The notes under the pieces: generated by a model | Databases searched by the model: none | What the model saw: the letters and a program-made list of their open reading frames with translations, nothing else | Told to the model about the DNA's origin: nothing | Shown: positions 1 to 4,937 of the stretch, piece after piece | How the letters are laid out: every line of letters begins with the position of its first letter | Position numbering within the stretch: position 1 is the first letter of the stretch | Made by a program: the position numbers and the translations under genes | Assembly (NCBI GenBank): GCA_038254195.1 | Contig: JBBSGJ010000159.1 | Location: 1-5,328, forward strand | DNA length: 5,328 nucleotides | Direction: 5' to 3' | DNA from: JBBQAA01 sp038254195 | GTDB taxonomy: Bacteria > Actinomycetota > Thermoleophilia > Solirubrobacterales > Solirubrobacteraceae

Positions 1-587
1 CGGATCCACCACGTCGCGTAGGTGGAGAACTTGAAGCCCTTGCGGTAGTCGAACTTCTCCGCCGCGCGCACGAGGCCCAGCGTCCCCTCCTGGATGAGGT
101 CGAGGAACGGCAGCCCCTGGTTGCGGTAGTTCTTGGCGATCGAGACCACCAGGCGGAGGTTGGACTCGACCATCTTCTGCTTGGCGTCGAGGTCGCCACG
201 CTCGATGCGCTTGGCGAGATCGATCTCCTCCTGCGCGGTCAGGAGCCGCACCTTGCCGATGTCCTTGAGGAAGAGCTGGAGCGAGTCGGTCGTCATGTCC
301 GGACGCAGGTCGAGCGGGCCGGTGACCTTGGTGCGCCGCTGGCGACGGGTGACCGCGCGCTCCTCCTGGTTGGCCCGGATGGCCGGATCGACCTCCTCGA
401 CGAGCTCGATCTCCTGCGCCTCGATGAACGTGCGCAGCTCGTCGAGATCGGCCTCGTCGAGGTCGAGCTCGGCGGTGGCGGACTCGAGGTCGGCGTTGGT
501 CAGGACGCCGACCTGCTGGCCGCGCGTCACGAGGGACTTGATCTCTTCGAGTTCCTGCAGCTCGGTCACGGTCATCGGCGCGGGCAT
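1..587 (-). CDS. rpoD: Primary sigma-70 factor RpoD/SigA, N-terminal part (cut by window edge)
   Basis: This is the housekeeping sigma subunit that directs RNA polymerase to -35/-10 promoters. Translating the minus strand from ATG at 587 gives 195 open codons running off the left edge. Residues about 8-65 look like region 1.1 (IKSLVTRGQQVGVLT, then an Asp/Glu-rich helix ending ELVEEVDP). Residues 100-131 are region 1.2 (DSLQLFLKDIGKVRLLTAQEE). Residues 132-158 are region 2.1 (ESNLRLVVSIAKNYRNQGLP). About 159-195 covers regions 2.2 and 2.3 (FLDLIQEGTLGLVRAAEKFD, then FKFSTYATWWI, with the aromatic residues that melt the -10 element). Regions 2.4, 3 and 4 lie outside the window. Region 1.1 points to a group 1 (primary) sigma rather than an alternative one. 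The start is uncertain: an in-frame ATG at 575 (MTVTELQEL) is equally good, and is favoured if the promoter proposed at 586-614 is real, because its -10 box overlaps the ATG at 587. No Shine-Dalgarno sequence sits at normal spacing for either. Confidence 0.96.
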   Translation of the reverse strand, partial: MPAPMTVTELQELEEIKSLVTRGQQVGVLTNADLESATAELDLDEADLDELRTFIEAQEIELVEEVDPAIRANQEERAVTRRQRRTKVTGPLDLRPDMTTDSLQLFLKDIGKVRLLTAQEEIDLAKRIERGDLDAKQKMVESNLRLVVSIAKNYRNQGLPFLDLIQEGTLGLVRAAEKFDYRKGFKFSTYATWWI

Positions 588-614
588 CCTAGTCGCACTC
601 GGGGCCCGACCCAA
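586..614 (-). promoter_or_regulatory. Candidate promoter for the sigma factor gene
   Basis: On the minus strand TTGGGT (614-609) and TAGGAT (591-586) are separated by exactly 17 nt, matching 3/6 and 4/6 of the sigma-70 consensus. Initiation about 7 nt after the -10 box would fall near 579, giving an almost leaderless mRNA for the in-frame ATG at 575. If used, this would be the sigma factor's own promoter. It is inferred from short motifs only; no transcription start data exist here. Confidence 0.35.
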
Positions 615-634
615 TGCCCGGAGTGGGGCATGAT
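606..634 (+). promoter_or_regulatory. Candidate promoter for the 641-970 / moeA unit
   Basis: CCGACC (606-611) and CATGAT (629-634) are separated by 17 nt, matching 3/6 and 4/6 of the sigma-70 consensus. Initiation about 7 nt downstream lands on the A of ATG at 641, which would give a leaderless transcript. The -35 box overlaps the opposite-strand -35 candidate at 609-614, so the two promoters would compete for polymerase. This is inference from short motifs. Confidence 0.33.
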
Positions 635-640
635 GTCGGT

Positions 641-970
641 ATGGGAGAGAGGAAAGGCAGGGACGGGAGCGTTCTGGGCGGGTTGCCGTCGTCGCGTCCG
701 GAGAGACGCTCTCCGAAGCGCTCCCCGACCACCCCGCCGATCGCGCAACCGGCCCAGCCCGCGAGCGCTCCACCCCGGCCCGCGCCCGGGGTCGAGGAGC
801 GCCGCCGCGGGCACACGGGGGATGCGCCGGCGCGCAGCGACGGCGGTAAGGGGGCGCATCCCCCCTGCCTCGCCACCGCGGTGCAGGCCACCGGGGAGCT
901 CGCCGCGATCGGCGCGAGCGTGGCGGGCCGGGTGGTGCGCGGCGCGCTGCACCGTCTGCCCGGGCGCTGA
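641..970 (+). CDS. Small uncharacterised Pro/Arg-rich protein upstream of moeA
   Basis: I do not recognise a named family. The 109-residue product starts with a basic segment (MGERKGRDGSVLGGLPSSRP). It continues as a Pro/Ala/Arg-rich, probably disordered stretch (about 25-75) and ends in a plausible amphipathic helix (about 78-105; ATAVQATGELAAIGASVAGR then VVRGALHRLP). Codon third positions are mostly G or C, and a structured C-terminus after a low-complexity linker argues for a real gene rather than a shadow frame. Its TGA is 3 nt before the moeA start, so the two genes are likely co-transcribed and translationally coupled, but a role in molybdenum cofactor synthesis is not shown. I chose ATG 641 over the in-frame ATG at 614 because a -10-like CATGAT lies 6 nt upstream, which fits a leaderless start; 614 has no ribosome binding site and would fall inside the proposed promoter. 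Confidence 0.6.
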   Translation: MGERKGRDGSVLGGLPSSRPERRSPKRSPTTPPIAQPAQPASAPPRPAPGVEERRRGHTGDAPARSDGGKGAHPPCLATAVQATGELAAIGASVAGRVVRGALHRLPGR

Positions 971-973
971 GGC

Positions 974-2146
974 GTGCTGACCGTCGCGGAGGCGCGGGCC
1001 CGGGTGCTCGCCGCGGTCGGTGCGCCGTCGGCTCCTGAGCACGTTCCGGTGGCGACCGCGCTCGATCGGGTGCTCGCGGCGCCCGTCCGCGCCACCGGCG
1101 ACGTGCCCCCCTTCGCGAGCTCGGCGATGGACGGCTGGGCCGTGCGCGCCGGGGCGAGCGGGCGGGTACGGGTCGTCGGTGAGTCGCGGGCGGGACGTCC
1201 CGCGGCGACCGCGCCGGGCGCGGGGGAGGCGGTGCGGATCTCCACGGGCGCCGCCGTCCCCCCGGGCGCCGCGGTCGTCCGCCTCGAGGACGCCCGCGAG
1301 GAGGGCGACGAGGTCGTGCTCGAGGGGGAGGCCGCCCCGGGCGCGAACGTCCGTTCCGCCGGCGAAGACATGCGGGCGGGCCAGGAGGTGGTCGCCGCCG
1401 GCACGCGCCTCGGCCCGGCCGAACTGGCCGCCGCCGTCGCGGCCGGGCTCGGACACGTCGAGGTCGCCCGCCCTCCCTCCCTGAGCGTCCTGTGCACGGG
1501 CGACGAGCTCCGGCCCCCAGGCGCCCCGCTCGGCCCGGGAGAGATCCACAACTCCAACGGCGTCGGGCTCCTCGGGCTCGCGCGCCGGGCCGGCGCCGAG
1601 GTCAGCGGCCTCGCGCTCGTCCGCGACGACGCCGACGCCACCCGCGACGCCCTGGCGGGCGCCCTCGTGCGCGCCCGCGTGGTGGTCATCTCCGGCGGCG
1701 TCTCCGTCGGGCCGCACGACCACGTCAAGCCCGCCCTCGCCGCGCTCGGCGTCCACGAGGTCTTCTGGCGGGTCGCGCTGCAGCCGGGCAAGCCGACGTG
1801 GTTCGGCACGCGCCAGGACGCGCTGGTGTTCGGCCTGCCCGGCAACCCGGTCTCCGCGCTCGTCTGCTTCCACCTCTTCGTAGCGCCCGCCCTGCGCGCG
1901 CTCCAGGGCGCAGAGCCCATCGGTCACATCATCGTCGCGCGCCTCGCGCACGACGTGCGCCCCAACCCCGACCGCCTCCAGGCCCTCCGCGTCCGGCTCG
2001 AGGGCGACGAGACCGGCTTCTTCGCCCGCACCACCGGGCCACAGGGCTCGCATCTCGTGACCTCCCTGGTCGGCGCCCAGGGGCTCGCGCTCGTCCCGCC
2101 CGGCGGCGGCGCGGCCGGAGAGTGGGTCCCCGTCGAGATGCTCTGA
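974..2146 (+). CDS. moeA: Molybdopterin molybdenumtransferase MoeA
   Basis: MoeA inserts molybdate into adenylylated molybdopterin, the last common step of molybdenum cofactor synthesis, in the cytoplasm. The 390-residue product is near the usual length of about 400. Visible landmarks are PPFASSAMDGWAV (45-57, with the conserved Asp of the AMDG motif at 53), ISTGAAVPPGA (89-99), the TGDEL motif (175-179) and EIHNSNGVG (190-198). The MoCF-fold core follows: VVVISGGVSVGPHDH (236-250), QPGKP (270-274) and FGLPGNPVSAL (286-296). The tail after about 320 corresponds to the C-terminal domain. The start is GTG at 974, which gives the family-typical N-terminus MLTVAEARARVLA; no Shine-Dalgarno sequence lies at normal distance, so coupling to the upstream gene ending at 970 is likely. 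No other Moco genes are in the window. The gene ends 7 nt before the convergent MerR gene, with no obvious intrinsic terminator between. Confidence 0.97.
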   Translation: MLTVAEARARVLAAVGAPSAPEHVPVATALDRVLAAPVRATGDVPPFASSAMDGWAVRAGASGRVRVVGESRAGRPAATAPGAGEAVRISTGAAVPPGAAVVRLEDAREEGDEVVLEGEAAPGANVRSAGEDMRAGQEVVAAGTRLGPAELAAAVAAGLGHVEVARPPSLSVLCTGDELRPPGAPLGPGEIHNSNGVGLLGLARRAGAEVSGLALVRDDADATRDALAGALVRARVVVISGGVSVGPHDHVKPALAALGVHEVFWRVALQPGKPTWFGTRQDALVFGLPGNPVSALVCFHLFVAPALRALQGAEPIGHIIVARLAHDVRPNPDRLQALRVRLEGDETGFFARTTGPQGSHLVTSLVGAQGLALVPPGGGAAGEWVPVEML

Positions 2147-2153
2147 CTGGTTC

Positions 2154-3011
2154 TCAGTCCAGGTACTCGACCATCCGGTTGGTCAGCGCGGTGAGCGCGG
2201 ACGTCGGGTGCTCGCGGGAGGTCGGCCGGTCCTCGAGCAGCGCCCGTACCTCGGCGCCGCGTACGGGGTCCGCGTGGGCCACGAGCCCCGCCGCCGCCCG
2301 GGAGGCGTGGCGGACGGTCCGCGGGTCGAGGGTCCACAGCGCCTCGAAGCGGCGCTCGAGGTCGTCCGGATCGCCCCCCGCGGACTCCTCCCACGCGATG
2401 AGGCAGGCGCCGAAGCCGGGAGCGTCGACGATGACCGTCCACTCCTGCCCGAGCGTGGAGTCCGGATCGATGGGAACCTCGAGCGGCCCACCCGCCGCCT
2501 GGTGGACCTCGGCGAAGTCCGCGAAGACGCAGGCGACGTCCGCCTGCCGGGCCAGCCGCTGGTAGCGATGCTCGACGGGCCGGTAGAAGCGCTCCTGCTG
2601 GAAGGCCCCGAAGCACACCGGCCCGGAGGCGCTGGCCATCGCCTCGTCCTCGATGGCGCGGCTCATCGCCAGGAGCGTGCGCTTGCGCAGCTTGCGCGGG
2701 CGGATCGGCATCCGCTCGGCGGCGAGCACGGCGCCGTAGATCGACGGACGGTCGGTCGCGCCCACGGTCGCCTCGCGCGCACGCGCGAGCGCCGCCGGGA
2801 CCGAGAGGCCACCCGCCTTGAGCGCCACGGCGCGCCGCAGCACCTCGACGTCCTCGGACGAGTAGCGGCGGTAGCCCGCGGGCGTGCGCCGGGGGGTGGG
2901 GAAGCCATAGCGCTGCTCCCACATGCGGACGGTGCCGGCTCCCAGGCCGGTCCGCTCCGCGACGTCCTTGATGGCCAGCTCCTCCACGGGCGTGCCGAGG
3001 CTACGGGGCAA
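2154..3011 (-). CDS. MerR-family transcriptional regulator with C-terminal DICT sensory domain
   Basis: This is a predicted cytoplasmic one-component regulator of 285 residues. The N-terminus carries a MerR winged helix-turn-helix: LAIKDVAERTGLGAGTVRMW (12-31), then the wing RRTPAGYRRYSSEDV (41-55) and the coiled helices LRRAVALKAGGLSVPAALARA (58-78). Residues about 108-240 resemble the DICT domain, a putative sensor named from diguanylate cyclases and two-component proteins; landmarks are LLAMSRAIEDEA (113-124), CFGAFQQERFYRP (133-145), VFADFAEV (162-169), WTVIVDAPGFGACLIAWE (191-208) and RRFEALWTLDP (220-230). Its ligand is unknown. No cysteine cluster of the metal-sensing MerR type is visible. 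The start is uncertain: TTG at 3011 is the longest option, GTG at 2987 (VEELAIKDV) is also possible, and neither has a clear ribosome binding site. It faces away from the 3098-3874 gene, across an intergenic region containing inverted repeats that could be its operator. Confidence 0.9.
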   Translation of the reverse strand: MPRSLGTPVEELAIKDVAERTGLGAGTVRMWEQRYGFPTPRRTPAGYRRYSSEDVEVLRRAVALKAGGLSVPAALARAREATVGATDRPSIYGAVLAAERMPIRPRKLRKRTLLAMSRAIEDEAMASASGPVCFGAFQQERFYRPVEHRYQRLARQADVACVFADFAEVHQAAGGPLEVPIDPDSTLGQEWTVIVDAPGFGACLIAWEESAGGDPDDLERRFEALWTLDPRTVRHASRAAAGLVAHADPVRGAEVRALLEDRPTSREHPTSALTALTNRMVEYLD

Positions 3012-3021
3012 CCCGGCGCAG

Positions 3022-3052
3022 GGCTCACTCGCTGAGCCGGGGATGCGATCCC
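3022..3052. promoter_or_regulatory. Two adjacent inverted repeats between divergent genes; candidate MerR operator
   Basis: GGCTCA-CTCGC-TGAGCC (3022-3038) is a perfect 6-bp dyad with a 5-nt centre, 17 bp in all. GGGAT-GCG-ATCCC (3040-3052) is a perfect 5-bp dyad directly beside it. They lie 10-40 bp upstream of the MerR start and 45-75 bp upstream of the divergent gene. A MerR-family dimer binds dyads of about this size, so autoregulation is possible. Short GC-rich dyads also arise by chance in such DNA. Confidence 0.3.
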
Positions 3053-3084
3053 GTCGCGAGGCGCTGCGCGGCGCCGGCCACGCC

Positions 3085-3090
3085 TACGCT
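3085..3090 (+). promoter_or_regulatory. Candidate -10 element for the 3098-3874 gene
   Basis: TACGCT fits the TANNNT form of an actinobacterial -10 box and ends 7 nt before the ATG at 3098, consistent with a leaderless transcript. No convincing -35 hexamer is visible 16-18 nt upstream, and there is no Shine-Dalgarno sequence ahead of the ATG. Confidence 0.28.
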
Positions 3091-3097
3091 CTGCGGC

Positions 3098-3874
3098 ATG
3101 TGGCGCCCCGTGCTCGCCCTCCTCGCCCTGCTCGCGGGCGCGAGCCTGATCCGCCAGAAGCGCAAGCCGCCGCCCGTGGCGAGGATCGTCGGCCGGCTCA
3201 CCGACCGGACGGAGACCGACGCGCGCGGCGCCGTGCGCTCCATCCAGGCCGCCGACCTCGTCATGCCCTCCGCTGCCCTGGAGGCGATCTGGACCCCCAC
3301 GCACCTCGAGCGCATCGCCCGCACGTACTGGCGCTTCCTCGCCCGCGTGACGCTCGGCCTCGTCCGGGTCGCCTACACCGATCGCCAACGCACCGTCGTC
3401 CTGGTGACGCCGCCCCTGCGCCTCCTGCGCTTCCAGGCGCCGGAGTACGAGATGGACGCCCGGCGGGGGATCGTCCGCTGGCGCATCGAGGACGGGATCC
3501 TCGTCGCCGCCGCGGGCGAGCACGGAGACGGCTACCTCGAGATCGACATCGAGCGCTGCGATCCCGATCCGGAGAACCCCTCCCACGAGCGCCTCCACGT
3601 CGAGGTCGAGGTCGCGAACTTCTACCCGGCGGTCTCCTCGACCATCGGCCGCTGGGTCTACGAGAACACGCAGTCGCGCATCCACGTCATCGTCTGCTAC
3701 GCCTTCCTGCGCTCGCTCGTGCGGCTCGACCTGGCCGAGTCGAAGGTCGGGCGCTTCGCCACCCGCGACGATGCGCCTCCGATCAGCCGACCCGAGCGCC
3801 CGTCAGAGCGCGCAACTTCGCGCGGTCGTGACGAGCCGAGATCCGCCGTACGGTCCCCGATCGCGAGCGCATGA
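3098..3874 (+). CDS. Uncharacterised protein with N-terminal membrane anchor
   Basis: I do not recognise a named family. The 258-residue product opens with one hydrophobic segment (about 4-18, VLALLALLAGASLI) followed by RQKRK. By the positive-inside rule this suggests a single-span anchor with the rest of the protein cytoplasmic; no signal peptidase site is evident. The core (about 26-222) has alternating beta-like and helical stretches rich in aromatic residues: TYWRFLARVTLGLVRVAYTD, VVLVTPPLRLLRFQAPEYEM, IVRWRIEDGILVA, GDGYLEIDIERC, LHVEVEVANFYPAV and RWVYENTQSRIHVIVCYAFL. This strongly suggests a folded, conserved domain. The last 30 residues or so are Arg/Ser/Pro-rich and are encoded antisense to the end of glpX, so this tail may be non-functional. 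ATG 3098 is the first start and gives the membrane segment its natural position. Confidence 0.82.
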   Translation: MWRPVLALLALLAGASLIRQKRKPPPVARIVGRLTDRTETDARGAVRSIQAADLVMPSAALEAIWTPTHLERIARTYWRFLARVTLGLVRVAYTDRQRTVVLVTPPLRLLRFQAPEYEMDARRGIVRWRIEDGILVAAAGEHGDGYLEIDIERCDPDPENPSHERLHVEVEVANFYPAVSSTIGRWVYENTQSRIHVIVCYAFLRSLVRLDLAESKVGRFATRDDAPPISRPERPSERATSRGRDEPRSAVRSPIASA

Positions 3875-4784
3875 CGAGCGACTCGGTCGTGGCGCTCCGC
3901 GCGCCCTGGTAGCGGACCCCCTGCAGGACGTCGCCGTCGGTGACGCCCGTGGCGGAGAAGAAGCAGTCCTCCCCGGCCACGAGGTCGTCCTGGTCGAGAA
4001 CCCGCCCGAGCTCGTAGCCGGCGTCGATCGCCGCCCGGCGCTCCTCGTCGTCACGCGGCGACAGGCGGCCGAGCAGCCGTCCACCCGTGCACTTGATCGC
4101 CGCCGCGGAGATGACCCCCTCCGGTGTGCCGCCGATCCCCCACATGAGGTCCACCGGCGAGTCCTCGGAGACCGCGAGCAGGGCGGCGGACACGTCGCCG
4201 TCCTTGACGAAGCGGATCCGCGCGCCCGCCGCGCGGACCTCGCGGATGGCGTCCTCGTGGCGCGGACGGTCGAGCATGACGACGATGACGTCCGCGATGT
4301 CGCAGGACCGGCGGTCGGCCACGCGACCCAGGACGTCGCCGAGGGGGTCCTCGAGCGAGAGGCAGTCGGCGATGTCGTCCGCCCCGGCGATCTTCTCCAT
4401 ATAGAAGACGGGACCGGGGTCGAACATCGTCCCGCGTCCCGACAGCGCGATGACGGCGAGGGCGTTGGGCTCGCCGAGCGCGGCCAGCCGCGTGCCCTCG
4501 AGCGGGTCCACGGCGACGTCGACCCGGGGCTCCGATCCGTTCCCGATCCGCTCGCCGTTGAAGAGCATGGGCGCCTCGTCCTTCTCGCCCTCGCCGATGA
4601 CCACGATCCCGTCCATCGCGACGGAGTCCAGGACGTCACGCATCGCGTCGACCGCCGCCTGGTCGGCCGCCTCCTTGTCGCCGCCGCCCACGAGCCGCGC
4701 GGCGCCGAGGGCCGCCGCCTCCGTCACCCGGACGAGCTCGAGCGCAAGGTTGCGGTCGGGACGCCGGTGGTCGACGAGGCTCAC
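3783..4784 (-). CDS. glpX: Class II fructose-1,6-bisphosphatase GlpX
   Basis: This cytoplasmic enzyme dephosphorylates fructose 1,6-bisphosphate to fructose 6-phosphate in gluconeogenesis, using divalent metal ions; some GlpX-type relatives also act on sedoheptulose 1,7-bisphosphate. The 333-residue product has the usual length. It shows RNLALELVRVTEAAALGAAR (11-30), GDKEAAD (35-41, with Asp36), MDGIVVIGEGEKDEAPML (57-74), the metal-binding VDPLEGT (92-98), LSGRGTMF (114-121), GIGGTPEGVISAAAIKCTGG (216-235, with Glu222) and SATGVTDGDVLQGVRY (277-292). It ends with TTESLVMRSRSGTVRRI (299-315), so all expected catalytic landmarks are present. The start is GTG at 4784, preceded by GGAG 4 nt upstream and overlapping (GTGA) the TGA of a possible leader ORF. 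Its last 92 bp overlap the convergent 3098-3874 gene. Confidence 0.97.
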   Translation of the reverse strand: MSLVDHRRPDRNLALELVRVTEAAALGAARLVGGGDKEAADQAAVDAMRDVLDSVAMDGIVVIGEGEKDEAPMLFNGERIGNGSEPRVDVAVDPLEGTRLAALGEPNALAVIALSGRGTMFDPGPVFYMEKIAGADDIADCLSLEDPLGDVLGRVADRRSCDIADVIVVMLDRPRHEDAIREVRAAGARIRFVKDGDVSAALLAVSEDSPVDLMWGIGGTPEGVISAAAIKCTGGRLLGRLSPRDDEERRAAIDAGYELGRVLDQDDLVAGEDCFFSATGVTDGDVLQGVRYQGARSATTESLVMRSRSGTVRRISARHDRAKLRALTGARVG

Positions 4785-4831
4785 AGCACTCCGGGCGGCT
4801 TGCGGGACGAGACCAGATTCGAGAGCTTCAT
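4781..4831 (-). CDS. Possible 16-residue leader ORF coupled to glpX
   Basis: The minus strand reads ATG at 4831 to TGA at 4783-4781, giving MKLSNLVSSRKPPGVL. The stop overlaps the glpX GTG as GTGA, the classic arrangement for translational coupling. GAGG abuts the ATG, too close to be a normal Shine-Dalgarno, and the -10-like TAGATT lies 11 nt upstream, so the ORF would sit at the very 5' end of the mRNA. No run of regulatory codons of an attenuator type is evident. It could be a leader peptide that controls access to the glpX start, or a chance ORF. Confidence 0.33.
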   Translation of the reverse strand: MKLSNLVSSRKPPGVL

Positions 4832-4842
4832 CCTCGGGCGGG

Positions 4843-4848
4843 AATCTA
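4843..4848 (-). promoter_or_regulatory. Candidate -10 element for glpX
   Basis: On the minus strand TAGATT matches 4/6 of the -10 consensus. A GCGACA with 4/6 match to the -35 consensus occurs 15 nt upstream, which is shorter than the optimum of 17. A start about 7 nt downstream would leave only a few bases before the leader ORF at 4831 and about 50 nt before the glpX GTG. Confidence 0.27.
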
Positions 4849-4886
4849 CACGAGGGGAGGATGTGTCGCTTGTCGCGACTGGGGAC

Positions 4887-4918
4887 CCACCTCCGGCGGC
4901 CATTTGGCCACCTCCGGC
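4887..4918. repeat. 11-bp direct repeat with 21-bp period (candidate tandem operator)
   Basis: CCACCTCCGGC occurs perfectly at 4887-4897 and again at 4908-4918. The start-to-start distance is 21 bp, about two helical turns, so proteins bound at both copies would lie on the same face of the DNA. Between them sits the palindrome GGCCA-TT-TGGCC (4898-4909), and an 8-bp palindrome GTCGCGAC lies at 4872-4879. The pair covers the -35 region expected for the 4938 gene and lies about 40-75 bp upstream of the glpX -10 candidate. A role as a regulator site is inference. Confidence 0.4.
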
Positions 4919-4923
4919 ACCCC

Positions 4924-4929
4924 TAAGGT
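4924..4929 (+). promoter_or_regulatory. Candidate -10 element for the reductase gene
   Basis: TAAGGT fits the TANNNT form and ends 8 nt before the GTG at 4938, again suggesting a leaderless transcript. No good -35 hexamer is seen at 16-18 nt; TTTGGC at 4903-4908 is only 15 nt away. That is what one might expect of an activator-dependent promoter, but the evidence is thin. Confidence 0.28.
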
Positions 4930-4937
4930 CCCGCGTC

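Noticed and set aside
588..973. Molybdenum cofactor riboswitch upstream of moeA
   Set aside because: The space before moeA is filled by a plausible coding frame ending 3 nt away, leaving no room for the aptamer, and no such fold is apparent.
572..2053. Long minus-strand open frame (493 codons) across moeA
   Set aside because: It lies antisense to a clear MoeA with all motifs; its translation is Arg/Gly/Ala/Pro-rich without family features. Such long shadow frames are normal in very GC-rich DNA.
1492..2565. Plus-strand open frame of 357 codons in another frame of moeA running into the MerR region
   Set aside because: It is dominated by Arg/Pro/Ala repeats from the +1 frame of GC-rich coding DNA and crosses two convincing genes.
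2208..3035. Plus-strand open frame antisense to the MerR-DICT gene
   Set aside because: The opposite strand encodes recognisable HTH and DICT domains; this frame shows none.
3808..3823. GCGCG/CGCGC hairpin as a terminator for glpX or the plus gene
   Set aside because: It has a 5-bp stem, lies inside coding sequence of both genes and is not followed by a T-tract on either strand.
4506..4511. GlpX metal motif DPLEGT instead of the DPIDGT I associate with many actinobacterial enzymes
   Set aside because: The Asp and Glu/Asp ligand positions and the catalytic Thr are kept; Ile/Leu and Glu/Asp exchange is ordinary variation in this family.
4832..4937. FMN riboswitch upstream of the RibD-like gene
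   Set aside because: The gap is only 106 nt, shared with glpX, and shows none of the conserved FMN aptamer segments; the start appears near leaderless.
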